From Amborella trichopoda (taxonomy: Eukaryota; Streptophyta; Magnoliopsida; Amborellales; Amborellaceae), in the NCBI RefSeq assembly GCF_000471905.2, contig NW_006498102.1:729203-793202 (forward strand): a stretch of DNA of 64,000 bases, read 5' to 3'. Under the pieces are notes generated by a model, which made no database searches, was not told the DNA's origin, and saw only the letters and a program-made list of their open reading frames with translations. The position numbers were made by a program, and so were the translations under genes. Each line of letters opens with the position of its first letter. The stretch's first letter is position 1. This document shows, piece by piece, positions 11,861-21,723 of the stretch.

Positions 11861-12026
11861 CCAAGGGAGCTTCTACCCTATAGTGGTTCGGCGTTCATTG
11901 AACTCATCCCGTTCTTGAAGCTGCTTCTGATCCAACAAGTTTGATTTCACCGAAAACCATTGAATGCAGGGGAGAAATTAAAAGGAATTGATTCTAGCAG
12001 TGTTTTGAGCAGAATCGTTGATATTC
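11861..12026. other. Spacer between two hAT elements
   Basis: This is short AT-rich sequence with GATTCC/AATTG words that continue on the far side of the next element (12523-12590). The next element therefore landed inside an older GATTCC-type repeat. Confidence 0.45.
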
Positions 12027-12034
12027 CAATTAGG

Positions 12035-12514
12035 CAAAGTTTCAAAAAACGCTAGGCGGCCCCGAGGCGGCTTGCCTGGGGCTCAGCGCCCAACCCCTGG
12101 GCGGGCGCTTAGAACTCAGGCGCCCTGTAGTTTTTTCACTTTGGGGGTTTTCATATATTGAGTTTTTTTTTTTTTTTTTCTTCACTTTGGGTGTTAAAAA
12201 TAAACCCCATAACGTTTTTATACAACTCAAAATGACCCCCTTTGCCCTTTTGGGCGATTTAAAAAAATGAACAAGGCCTTACGGCTCTGGGCGCCCGCCT
12301 GGCCCCATAACCTTTTTATACAACTCAAAATGACCCCTTTTGCCCTTTTGGGAGATTTAAAAAAACGAAAAAGGCCTTGTGGCCCTGGGCGCCCGCTAGC
12401 CTGCCTGGCTACCCTCCTAGGTACATCCGCCCGTGTAGGGCTGCCTGGGTCTAGGTGTGCGGATTTTTTGTCCAGGCCGCCTAAGCGCTAGGCGGACCAT
12501 TTTTTAAAACATTG
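12035..12514. mobile_element. 480-bp hAT MITE with perfect target duplication
   Basis: CAATTAGG occurs directly at both edges (12027-12034 and 12515-12522). The inverted ends are CAAAGTTTCAAAAAACGCTAGGCGG and, reversed, CAATGTTTTAAAAAATGGTCCGCC. No coding capacity is present. Its GC-rich termini match those of the two elements upstream, so all belong to one family. Confidence 0.88.
12205..12400. repeat. 98-bp tandem duplication inside the MITE
   Basis: The unit beginning CCCCATAAC and including CAACTCAAAATGACCCC starts at 12205 and again at 12303. The two copies are highly similar. Confidence 0.85.
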
Positions 12515-12522
12515 CAATTAGG

Positions 12523-13155
12523 AATTGGGACAATTTCGGGATGGTTCTGATTGGGATTGATGATTCCCATTAGCGAGTGGCATTTTTCCAATCATTGGTT
12601 GTAACTAATTTAAGGAAGAGGTTGCTAGTAATTTCAAGGAGACTTTTAAAGGGGGCAGTTTCTTATTTCTTTTATGCTTCCTATTTTATAGTACAAACTT
12701 GTATGCATTTGAATTTCATACATGAACTGTACTTTCTTCTAAGATGCCTGGACACCACCAACTCTGCTACTGGTTACTACCACCACCGCTTCTGCTAACA
12801 CCATTGTGGCGGCCATCTCCCCACCACTACCATTGTTGGCACCATCACTGCCACTTGTCATAATAGTGGTGGTGGATTTATATGTAGGGATGTGATATGG
12901 TGGTGCCAATTCAATGATGGTGCTAGTGGCAATTGTCACAGTAGTGGCAGTGGTTGTAGTGGTGCAGGCGGTGGTGTGGTGAGGTGGCCAGGAGGTATGG
13001 TGTTATAGAACTTTTTGTCAGAATTTTATTGTTCTGGTTCATCAATTTGAATATTGTCCTAGATTGAGCCACTTAGGTGTTCCATTATATTTTCAGTAAA
13101 TGATTTCATCACCTCATATATGCATATGTATTAGTTTTTTTTCTAGATTAAACAT
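12523..13155. other. Noncoding interval with low-complexity GGT/ACC stretch
   Basis: From 12750 to 12985 the sequence is rich in CCACCA/GGTGGT triplets, which opens a spurious 66-codon frame on the minus strand. The remainder up to the viral insertion is featureless. Confidence 0.5.
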
Positions 13156-14412
13156 TGCTAATAGTGAATATGAATATTCAAAATAAAGGCAAAGGAAAGA
13201 TGGAATTGTTCCATCAGTATCCTTTGGCTCGCCTATAAGTAGTTTTCCTCCTTCACCAAACCCATATAATTCTCCTAGCCCGTTAGTAAAAGGACATGCG
13301 CAAGAATATTCTACTCCTAACCCAAGTAAAACTTCCTCAGCTGAAAATTCTGCCTTCGTTGAAACCACCTTTCTGATAGATTCTATAATAGAAGATGAAC
13401 ATGTCACCTTAGACCCAAAAATCATTGACAATTATTACTTGATAAATAACTTAAATTCTTCTAATGGTAACAAAACCAAAGAATGGTACGAGGCAATCCT
13501 ATTGGAGATAGGCTTAATATCTTTGGCACATTTTTACCAAAGAAATACTAATATAATAGCCTACTCGAAACTCCACATTCAAAAAATAATATCATACAAA
13601 GAATGGGGCTTAGACCCTACAAGAAGTAGAAAATTACGGGCACCTGAATTTTCCAATAAATATTTTAAATATTCAGAATATATTGACGCCTGGCATAAAG
13701 TCTTTGCTATCCAAAATAATTATAATTCCCATACCTGGTTCATTCAGTTTAAAATGCCAGTTACGGAGGCATTTTGAAATTGGTTTCGAAATTGTTTCTT
13801 AATTTGGGGATCTAGTTCTCAGATTCTCCCTGACCAAGTCCAGATATCCTAACAAAAGTTTGTAGAAAATAATAATAAAGACCCAAATATAGACTACCAT
13901 TTATATTTCATGGCTCTTTATCAGGTCCCATGGATTATGAAATGGGAATTTGCAATATCTGAACACTTGACAAATGATAGGAATATATTATCAAAATTGG
14001 TAAAAAGATATTTGTAAAATGGTGGAATGTATATGATTATAAATCCCTTACTCCTGAAAATATTAAATTAAGAAGGGTTCCAGATCAAAACCCTGATGAA
14101 CACCCAAATAGTTTTGCCAGATATGTGAATAAAATGAAACGGCAAAATCCTCAGGCTACCAAAGAAGAGCTGAAAAAACAACTCTTACAATTACTAGAAG
14201 AAGAAGCAGATGACATGACCACCTCCTCCCAGAATGAAGATAACACTGCAGAAGACGAAGAATTTTCTCAAATGCCATAATTCTCAGAGACCCGACCCTG
14301 AAGAATAATAATATCAAAAGCTATCGACTTATTAAAGCTGCTGACAAAATCAATCATATCCTATGGAGATACCCACGATCTCGAATCTTGTAGAAGATGC
14401 TGCCACCTGTCT
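13156..14412. repeat. Left arm of ~1.26-kb viral inverted repeat
   Basis: This segment (ORF2 plus the first part of the regulatory region) is matched in reverse complement by 19466-20722 across its whole length, with few substitutions and single-base indels. The left arm starts just before the ORF2 start codon and ends in the first 28-bp regulatory repeat. Confidence 0.9.
13170..14280 (+). pseudogene. Endogenous caulimovirid ORF2, copy 1 (broken)
   Basis: The gene would run about 370 codons, from the ATG at 13170 to the TAA at 14278-14280. Its product has no known function. It begins with a Lys/Gly-rich, Ser/Pro-rich segment, has a Trp-rich aromatic centre (about 13560-13800), and ends in a Gln/Glu-rich helical tail. 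Compared with the inverted copy, this one has a single-base deletion near codon 15, a nonsense change at 13775-13777 and another stop near 13850. The longest open piece is 13439-13777. It is not expected to make full-length protein. Confidence 0.8.
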
Positions 14413-14500
14413 ATCCTGTAGAAGATGCTGCCACCTGTCTATCCTGTAGAAGATGCTGCCACCTGTCCGTCCTGTAAAAGATGCTGCCACTTGTCCACTA
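14389..14500. repeat. Four 28-bp tandem repeats upstream of the viral TATA box
   Basis: The unit TGTAGAAGATGCTGCCACCT... starts at 14389, 14417, 14445 and 14473. The inverted copy keeps only about one unit before its breakpoint. Direct repeats in this position of caulimovirid promoters can act as enhancers, but that role is inference here. Confidence 0.85.
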
Positions 14501-14600
14501 TCTCGCACCAGTCCAAAATAGTCTGCCGACACCCACTTGTCCACTATCTCGCATCAGTCCAAGATAGTCTGCTGACACTCACTTGTCCACTAGCTCGCAT
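14488..14600. repeat. 46-bp tandem repeat (about 2.4 copies)
   Basis: CACTTGTCCACTATCTCGCA starts at 14488, 14534 and 14580 (the third copy is partial), with substitutions. It overlaps the end of the 28-bp array and lies 80-190 bp upstream of the TATA box. Confidence 0.8.
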
Positions 14601-14681
14601 GGCCTACAAAAGATCGAATCATAGCTTTTGCGTTGGCACCCAGTTGGCACCCATAATGATTGAATCCTTCCCAGCCTCGCC

Positions 14682-14690
14682 TATATAAGG
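14682..14690 (+). promoter_or_regulatory. TATA box of the pararetroviral promoter
   Basis: TATATAAGG sits at the position expected for the pregenomic RNA promoter, downstream of the tandem repeats and about 725 bp before the primer-binding site. TATATAAGGA-type boxes are typical of caulimovirid 35S-like promoters. The transcript start should lie near 14715. The CT repeats that follow would be in the leader. Confidence 0.7.
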
Positions 14691-14742
14691 AAGAGACCTC
14701 TTAGTTACTTGGCATCGAAAAGGAGCCCTCTCTTCCTTATAA

Positions 14743-14825
14743 GCTCTCTCTCTCTCTCTTATGAGCTCTCTCTCTCTCTCTTATAAGCTCTCTCTCTCTC
14801 TTATAAACTCTCTCTCTTTCTGGTT
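14743..14825 (+). repeat. CT-rich microsatellite in the leader
   Basis: Repeated CTCTCTCTCTTATAAGCT-like units follow the presumed transcription start. CT tracts downstream of the start are known to stimulate some caulimovirid promoters; whether they do so here is inference. Confidence 0.75.
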
Positions 14826-15405
14826 CTCTCTAAACTAAGCCAGGAGCCTGTCGTATCTCGAGAAATCAGATATACTTTTCTCTGCGTTCGTTCTGGTAAT
14901 ATTATCATAATCTATCTCCGTCTCCAGGTTACATTTCTGAAACTCTCATTTTCTAGTCTATGATTTCGTCTTTCTGCTTTACTCTCTGTTTCTCTTCTCT
15001 GCGTCTTCTTTATATTATCCCTTCTTTATAGTTAATTAACTTATAAGTCTTGTATATCGGGTGGTGTATTATAAACCATCCAAATTGCAATGTGTGATTG
15101 TAATTTTGATAATTTGCCAAGCTACTGTCCTACCGAATGGAACTTGTTCACTAGCTTTTGTATTTGTAAATTGTAAGTTTCTCTTTTGTATCTATATCAA
15201 GATGATGTAATGTTTTTATCATGCAAATAAAGTTCATATTATCTGTAAAAATTAGAAATCTGACTAATACAAATTGGCTTGTTATAGACATATCTTCTTT
15301 TTCCCTGTTTCTATTAATAATTGTGTGCTTATATTTTGGAATAGTCCGATTAATAATCTAATAATCCTAATAATCTAATAATCAAAATAGATCCTGTGAT
15401 CCGAA

Positions 15406-15421
15406 TGGTATTAGAGCCACG
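15406..15421 (+). promoter_or_regulatory. Primer-binding site for initiator tRNA-Met
   Basis: TGGTATTAGAGCCACG differs at one base (C to T at position 7) from the consensus TGGTATCAGAGCC complementary to the 3' end of plant initiator methionine tRNA. It lies 205 bases before the movement-protein start. Caulimovirids start minus-strand DNA synthesis at this site. Ty1/copia elements use the same tRNA, but no LTR lies upstream here. Confidence 0.85.
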
Positions 15422-15626
15422 TTGTCAAATTCTTTATCAGTAATATTCTTTTAGAAGATACTTTAGTCTTATAATACAAAGTACTTGATAAAATATCCCA
15501 TTAGAGGTTAGTCTGAGAGTTGAGACCATTTGTCGCCTAGGCTCGTTTTACCGCTTCAGGCCAGGAAGAGCCGCTTAGGTACCAAGGACGTAAGAGGTTG
15601 ACTAGAGTACTCATTCGTAACCCTAA

Positions 15627-16880
15627 ATGGAGAATTTTATTAGAACTCTGTCCAATAAGACTTTAGCCTCTTCTAATAGCATATTAAGGATAAAGAACAA
15701 AGAAGAAATAATAATTGATAATATAGAAAAACAAATACAAAATTGGAATATACCAAAAGTCCCTATAACAGATATTTATAGAAAAGGCACTTTTGAATTT
15801 AAAACTGCACTTTTGAATTTAAAACTGGATATGCTATAAAAACAGTAGAACAAAGTCTTTCGGTAAAAAGTGAGCAAGAAAATTTCTAATTTTTTTTTGA
15901 CAAGATGATTAAGTCACAAAGATAAAGACTATAAGTTTTTACACACAGGATTAATACAAATAGCTGTCAAGCCTTTTACAAGACTTGGACTTAATAACTC
16001 AATATTATTATGCCTTAGAGATAGCCGACATAACAAATTCACAGATTCCTTACTAGGAGTAGTGGAATCTAGTCTATGTAGTGGCCCAGTATATTTCAAT
16101 TGTTTTCCCAATTTCTCGGTCTCATTAACAGATCCAAACTTGCTAAAAGTACTCACACTTAATTTAAAAACTTAAGGATTTGATATGAATCCAGGATCGC
16201 AAAATATAACTTTAATTTATAGAATTTGTTATAAGGTGATGAATACACTCTGCCCAAATATTTTACAAGTAGATACTAGAGGGCAAACAGTGTTTTTTCA
16301 AACCAATATAGAAAAATCAAACATTGTTATTCCAAATCTATAGAATGGTCCCAAATTGTCCTTTCAGAAAATTGGTCAATCCAAAATGAAAACCAGCCCT
16401 ACAGAATTCCTGTCAATAAAAATCTAGATCAGATAATTGAATACCCAGATGGTGAAATAGAAATACAATTTAATTCTAAAAGATGAACTAAGTTAAACAT
16501 TTCTGATGACAATATAATAAAGCCATCATGAAATACATCAATACCATCTAGACATTCTACTTCCTCATTAAGAGAAGAACCTATAATATAAGGATTAAGT
16601 AGAAGTACTAGCAATATATAGAGACCTGTATATAAACCCTTTGACCCTAGTCCTTCAAAATCAGAATCGCATATATGTGACTTTGATTTTCAAATCTTGA
16701 CCCTCCAGAAAAAAGAAAAAGTAGATATAGAATTTTTGAAAAAAGATTCTCTCTGAAGACAATAGTAAAATAAGAAATTGGTATTTGAAAGAAATTTCTC
16801 AAGAATTAATTGATGCCTTCCACAAGAGATATAATAAATTCTTAAAAAAGAATAAACAAACAATAGCATTCTTTGATTAG
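15627..16880 (+). pseudogene. Caulimovirid movement-protein region of ORF1 (broken)
   Basis: The frame opens with ATG at 15627 and runs 70 codons to a stop at 15837. A 20-bp direct duplication at 15788-15807 and 15808-15827 throws it out of frame. The conserved core of the caulimovirid movement protein is readable at about 15930-16180 in another frame, where GLIQIAVKP, CLRDSR, SLLGVVESS and GPVYFNCFPN follow in the usual order. Such proteins form tubules through plasmodesmata for cell-to-cell spread. More frame breaks follow to the stop at 16878-16880. No working protein is expected. Confidence 0.82.
15788..15827 (+). repeat. 20-bp tandem duplication that breaks the movement-protein frame
   Basis: CACTTTTGAATTTAAAACTG occurs twice head to tail. 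Because 20 is not a multiple of three it shifts the frame soon after codon 60. The copies are identical, so the slip is recent compared with the rest of the decay. Confidence 0.9.
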
Positions 16881-18338
16881 TTAATAGCAACCCTAAAAGA
16901 GAAAAAGATTCACATACCAAACTTTGAATTAAATACTTTAGAAACCCAATATCAAAAATACTATAATATTGATGGAAAAGAAATATACAATATCCACCCT
17001 TCTGAACAAAATTTACTAATTAAAGGAATAAATAAAGAAAAGCCCGAAGCAAAAGCCTCCCCTTATAAAATTTCAAATGAGCATGCTCACAGAATAGAAT
17101 TAATCCCTCATATTATAGAACAAAATAATTACACTAATTTCTGCCTACAATCTTTAGGTAAACAAACCACTACAATAGAAAATATGATAGATAAACCTAA
17201 AATAGAAGAAAGAAAAAATGTTCTATTTAAACCACCACCTACCATTAATAAAGAAAGATTCCATTTGAAAGGAATTAAAAGGAAAGAAGAAAATAAGGAA
17301 TTAATAGACGAATTAGTCAAAAAATTGTCTCAGTTAAATCTTCAAGACAAAAAAGGAAAAACAAAGGTAGTCGACTCTGAAGCTCTAGTACTTCAAGAAG
17401 AAATATTATCTAAGAATGAAATAAAAACTATGGAAGAAGCATTCAAAGAAGCTGATGAGATAAATAGAATAGACTATGGGAGAAAATGGAGACTAACGGC
17501 ACAAATTAGAATGTACCATCCTATTCCTACTCCAGTAGACATCCAATTTGAAGAAGATCTTGTCTCTCATACTGTGTCATATTCAGGTAGAACCATTGTA
17601 AATTGGAATATTGATGGTATGTTTGACCATCAAATTTTAGATACTATGAAACATATTACCATGTATGCAACTGCCTGCAAACTAGCAGGAAATCATGATC
17701 AAGAAGTAGCAAAAGCCATTGTTTGTGGGTTTACAGGATGGCTTAGGGGATGGTGGGACTTCCGTATGAGTGAAGCCACTAAACATCAAATTCTAAACGC
17801 TACTAAGCAATGGATAATAAAAAATGAACAAAATCAAGATATACCTTATAGTGAAAGTGATGCTGTAAATACACTTATATACACAATAACTCTGCATTTC
17901 GTAGGAAGTACTTCTCTATTAGATGCTAAATCTGAAGATCTTTTATCTAATCTCCGTTGTCCGATATTATCTCATTATATATGGTATAAGGATGTTTTCT
18001 TCTCTCGTCTTTTAGTAAGAGAAGACAATAGTGCAGACCATTGTAAAGAAAAGTTTATAGCAGGATTACCTTATCTATTTGCCGAAAAGGTAAAGAATAG
18101 ACTTAAAAATAAGAATGGAGGAATAATACTCTACTCCTTGTACACCTTAGGGAAACTTTCAGCAGAAATCTGTGCAAAAGGCTTAGCTTTATGCACAGAC
18201 CTCAAGTTACGAAGACAACTTGATAAACAAAGGATGATCGGAAAGAAAGAATTAGGTGATTTCTGCGAAAAGTTCAGATACAATACAATACCTTTATTAG
18301 ATAAAGGATTTAAAAGGAAAAATAAAAATAAAAAATAA
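16881..18338 (+). pseudogene. Caulimovirid coat-protein region of ORF1
   Basis: A frame of about 485 codons is open from just after the TAG at 16878 to a TAA at 18336-18338; its first ATG is at 17184. The part from about 17580 to 18260 reads as a caulimovirid coat protein. It has WNIDGM, then a helix-rich core with the GFTGWLRGWWD signature (17725-17760), and a basic Lys/Asn-rich end. The coat protein packages the viral DNA, and the zinc knuckle that follows helps select the pregenomic RNA. The stop at 18336 falls in an A-rich tract and is the only stop before the zinc knuckle in this frame. The long open frame shows that decay here is modest. Confidence 0.82.
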
Positions 18339-19433
18339 AAAATAGACAGAAATAAATCAAAAGAAAAATTTATAAAAAAGTTTGTTTCTAAAGCTAAAAA
18401 CAATAAGGGCAATAAGGGAAAAAGAAAAATACTTGTATGCTATAAATGTGGGAAAGTTGGGCATTATAAAAATAATTGCAAAATAAAAAAGAAAATAAAT
18501 GCTTTACTCTTAGATGAAGAAATAAAGAAACAAGTGTTTAATATAATTTGCCTTGAAGGAGATGAATCTGAAACTGATACTTCTAGTAATGACTCCCTAA
18601 TAGGAAATATAGAAGATGAGAAGTTAATACTCAGTAGCTCCGACTCAGATATGGAAATAGATCTAGAAGATTGTATTTGTAAATCTCTTAATACTTTAAC
18701 CAATGAAGAGAATTTGATCATAGATCTAATAGATAAATTAACAGACCCAGAAGCCAAAAGAGAAGCTTTAACCCAATACATACATATTGCAAAAACAAAA
18801 CCTAAACCTACTTCTATCAGACCACATGAAGAATATAGTTTACATGAAATACTAAAACGAATTAATAAAAAGAATAGTGAAGAAAACGAACCAACTATCT
18901 CTGACCTGAAATCTGAAATAACTAATGTCAAAACCGAAATTCAACAACTAAAAAACAGAATTAGAATTCTAGAAATGGTTATAGATTTTACTGAACCTGA
19001 TATCGTTTCTAATAATGAGTTAGAATTTGATACTTTATTAAATACTCATAAAACCCTTGCACTAACACCTGAGGATGATAATCCAGAAACTTCTAAAATA
19101 CAAGAAAATAACTATGTCAATACTTTAGATAGAATAATTACTCAAAAATGGTTTGTGTTAGTAAGAATTATAGTAGATAAAGAATACAGTTTTCAATCTC
19201 TTGCTTTAATAGACTCAGGAGCTGACCTAAACTGCATAAATGAGGGTCTTGTACCTACCAAATATTTTCAGAAAACTACTCAAATACTAAATACAGCTGA
19301 TGGGAGTAAATTGATAATTAAATACAAATTATCAAATGCAGCTATATCTAATAATGGAAACTGCTTTGAAATGCCCTTTATCATGGTTAAAGGATTAAGT
19401 CAAGCAGTCATTCTTGAACACCTTTCTTAAATC
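18339..19433 (+). pseudogene. Caulimovirid ORF1: knuckle, linker and aspartic-protease start (truncated)
   Basis: After the zinc knuckle the frame runs through a Glu/Asp/Ser-rich linker (18540-18700) and a coiled-coil-like Glu/Lys/Ile stretch (18890-18985), then into an aspartic protease. The catalytic D-S-G-A-D is at about 19212-19226. The protease matures the polyprotein. The frame is lost by a one-base deletion in the late protease motif just before the TAA at 19428-19430. About 35 bases further on, the viral sequence stops at the junction with the inverted copy. The reverse transcriptase and RNase H that should follow on this strand are absent. Confidence 0.82.
18438..18479 (+). other. 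CCHC zinc knuckle
   Basis: CYKCGKVGHYKNNC matches C-x2-C-x4-H-x4-C. All four zinc ligands are intact. It lies in the same frame as the coat-protein region, 33 codons after the stop at 18336-18338, and in the same frame as the protease region that follows, as in caulimovirid ORF1. Confidence 0.92.
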
Positions 19434-19461
19434 TGCTTTACCCTTTAACAATAGATAGTAC

Positions 19462-19468
19462 GGGAAGA
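19462..19468. other. Junction of the two opposed viral copies
   Basis: On the left the sequence is protease region of the + copy. From about 19466 it becomes the reverse complement of the regulatory region, starting inside the 28-bp repeat unit. No filler or terminal repeat is seen, which points to end joining or recombination between viral DNA molecules rather than transposition. Confidence 0.7.
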
Positions 19469-20722
19469 CAGGTGGCAGCATCTTCTATAGGATTCGAGAT
19501 CGTGGGTATCTCCATAGGATATGATTGCTTTTGTCGGCAGCTTTGATATGTCGGTCGCTTTTGATATTATTATTCTTCCGGGTCAGGTCTCTGAGAATTA
19601 TGGCATTTGAGAAAATTCTTCGTCGTCTGCAGTGTTATCTTCATTCTGGGAGGAGGTTGTCATGTCATCTGCTTCTTCTTCTAGCAATTGTAAGAGTTGT
19701 TTTTTCAGCTCTTCTTTGGTAGCCTGAGGATTTTTCCGTTTCATTTTATTCACATACTCGGCAAAACTATTTGGGTGTTCATCAGGGTTTTGATCTGGAA
19801 CCCTTTTTAATTTAATATTTTCAGGAGTAAGGGATTTATAATCACATACATTCCACCATTTTACAAATATCTTTTTACCAATTTTGGGAATATATTCCCA
19901 ATCATTTGTCAAGTTTCAGATATTGCAAATTCCCATTTCATAATCCATGGGACCTGATAAAGAGCTATGAAATATAAATGGAAGTCTATATTTGGGTCTT
20001 TATTATTATTTTCTACAAACTTTTGTTGGGAAATCTGGACTTGGTCAGGGAGAATCTGGGAACCAGATCCCCAAATTAAGAAACAATTTCGGAACCAATT
20101 TGAAAATGCCTCCGTAACTGGCATATTAAACTGAATGAACCAGGTATGGGAATTATAATTATTTTGGATAGCACAGACTTTATGCCAGGCGTCAATATAT
20201 TCTGAATATTTAAAATATTTATTGGAAAATTCAGGTGCCTGTAATTTTCTACTTCTTGTAGGGTCTAAGCCCCATTCTTTGTATGATATTATTTTTCGAA
20301 TGTGGAGTTTCGAGTAGGCTATTATATTAGTATTTCTTTGGTAAAAATGTACCAAAGATATTGAGCCTGTCTCCAATAGGATTGCCTCGTACCATTCTCT
20401 AGTTTTGTTGCCATTAGAAGAATTTAAGTTATTCATCAAGTAATAATTGGCAATGATTTTTGGATCTAAGGTGACATGTTCTTCTTCTATTATAGAATCT
20501 ATCAGAAAGGTGGTTTCAATGAAGGCAAAATTTTCAGCTGAGGAAGTTTTATTTGGGTTAGGAGTAGAATATTCTTGCGCAGGTCGTTTTACTAACTGGC
20601 TAGGAGAATTATATGGGTTTGGTGAAGGAGGAAAACTCCTTATAAGCGAGCCAGAGGATACTGATGGAACAATTTCCATCTTTCCTTTGCCTTTATTTTG
20701 AATATTCATATTCACTATTAGC
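19466..20722. repeat. Right arm of viral inverted repeat
   Basis: Reverse complement of 13156-14412. The arms are separated by about 5.05 kb, and each contains a whole ORF2. The two copies share most sites but carry separate disabling changes. Confidence 0.9.
19598..20709 (-). pseudogene. Endogenous caulimovirid ORF2, copy 2 (one frameshift)
   Basis: Read on the minus strand from the ATG at 20709 (an in-frame GTG lies at 20715), this copy is open for about 266 codons to a stop at 19909-19911. There a single-base difference from copy 1 shifts the frame. The remainder (19912-19598) is open and ends in a Gln/Glu/Asp-rich tail. The start overlaps the end of the upstream RNase H frame, as expected for translation of a downstream cistron. 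It is the better preserved of the two ORF2 copies. Function unknown. Confidence 0.8.
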
Positions 20723-21045
20723 TGTTGTTCTTTTGGTTCGTCGATAGCCTGCTCCCGGTCCCCCCTGCAAAAATTCGCGAGTTAATAAGTCGGGAAGGGA
20801 ATTAGAAGAGCCTTTGAGATGTTCAATAGAGAAATCAAAGGAAGAGAGAATGGCTTGCCAGCGAGCAAATATTTGTTTTAGAGACTAAATTGTGAAAATT
20901 TGTGTAAAATATCTTTAGCGGCTTTACAGTCGGTCCGGATAAGAAATTTTTGATTTAAAATATCACTTTGAAATTTAGTAACACAGTGAACAATGGCTAA
21001 TATTTCCTTCTTAACAGTAGAATAGTTTTGCTAAGTAGGATTCCA
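20700..21045 (-). pseudogene. Caulimovirid RNase H end of ORF1 (fragment)
   Basis: On the minus strand from about 21040 the motifs KKEILAIVHC, FLIRTDCKAAKDIL and, after frame breaks, ARWQAILSSFDF and GSSNSLPDLLTREFLQ are readable. They belong to the type I RNase H at the end of caulimovirid polyproteins, which removes the RNA template during reverse transcription. A stop lies near 21025 and another in the middle. The last part ends at a TAA at about 20699, overlapping the start of ORF2. The reverse transcriptase that should precede it is absent: beyond 21045 the sequence is not viral. Confidence 0.8.
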
Positions 21046-21191
21046 TGTCAAATTGACCTAATATCATTCTAATAAATTAGGTAATCCAAGGGTTCATATT
21101 ATTGAAAGAAGGACAGTGTGATCTAGCATAGTAGGTATAGTTTAAAATTTTCATTTTTTTTCTCTCTTATTATATCGGATAGATCACTCGC

Positions 21192-21723
21192 CTGTGTTAG
21201 AAAAACCGGGCGATCTAATCGGTAACCGCCCAGTTAGATCGAAAACGGCCATTGGCCAGTTCTGGTTTCGGCGGTTTTGGTGATCGGCCGGTATTTTAAC
21301 AAAAACAATTCAGAAAAATCTATATAAAATCCCAAAAATAAGGAATTTAGTTTGTAATGCATTTCTTAATATTCTTTACATTATTGTAAATAGTAGAAAT
21401 TATTTTGGTCATTGATACTCACTTTTATATTATCCCATCTTTTTTGAAATTTTTTTAAAAATAACCCTAAGCACAACTTGATTCTTTAAAATCCATTTTT
21501 TCATTAAATTTCAACTTGATTTGAATGTGTTTTTGTTTTAATCATTCTTTATATGCTTTTTATATTTTACTAGATTTTTTTTTTATATTTTTCAACAATT
21601 TTTTGACCGCTCAAAACTTGTTCGGTTAGAGCGGTTAAATCAGCCAATTTACTGGTTAGGCCGATTAAACCGCTTCTGGGCCCATGTCCTGTTAACCGTT
21701 ACGGTTTGATTTTGCGAACAGTG
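21192..21723. mobile_element. hAT MITE, family 1, copy A (532 bp)
   Basis: The flanks TCACTCGC (21184-21191) and TCACTCAC (21724-21731) match at 7 of 8 bases. The ends are CTGTGTTAGAAAAACCGG and, reversed, CACTGTTCGCAAAATC. The subterminal sequence is full of ACCGG/CCGGTT words, and the interior is T-rich. No coding capacity. Copies B (28097-28590) and C (50553-51057) share ends and interior. It lies about 150 bp beyond the virus. Confidence 0.85.

Larger units (their letters stand above)
14281..15626 (+). promoter_or_regulatory. Viral intergenic region and long leader
   Basis: Between the ORF2 stop and the movement-protein start lie the repeats, TATA box, CT-rich transcript start region, long leader and primer-binding site that caulimovirids use to make their terminally redundant pregenomic RNA. 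The leader, about 900 bases from the expected start, holds several short upstream ATGs, as is usual in this family. Only the first part is kept in the inverted copy. Confidence 0.75.
13156..21045. mobile_element. Rearranged endogenous caulimovirid (florendovirus/petuvirus-like)
   Basis: The block contains, on +, ORF2, the regulatory region, the primer-binding site, the movement protein, the coat protein, a CCHC zinc knuckle and the start of the aspartic protease. On - it contains part of the regulatory region, a second ORF2 and RNase H. Caulimovirids integrate by chance and lack an integrase, and none is visible here. The gene order, an RNase H frame that overlaps a downstream ORF2, and initiator-tRNA-Met priming match florendovirus-like endogenous caulimovirids as I know them. 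The reverse transcriptase is missing from both copies. Every ORF carries stops or frameshifts, so the locus cannot encode a functional virus. The exact genus needs a phylogeny. Confidence 0.85.

Noticed and set aside
12739-12939. 66-codon Thr/Val/Gly-rich frame on the minus strand
   Set aside because: It comes from CCA/GGT low-complexity sequence.
14389-14600. CRISPR-like regular repeats
   Set aside because: These are direct tandem repeats without spacers, in a viral promoter inside a plant genome.
15406-15421. Primer-binding site of an LTR retrotransposon
   Set aside because: Copia elements share the tRNA-Met site, but there is no LTR upstream and the genes that follow are caulimovirid movement and coat proteins.
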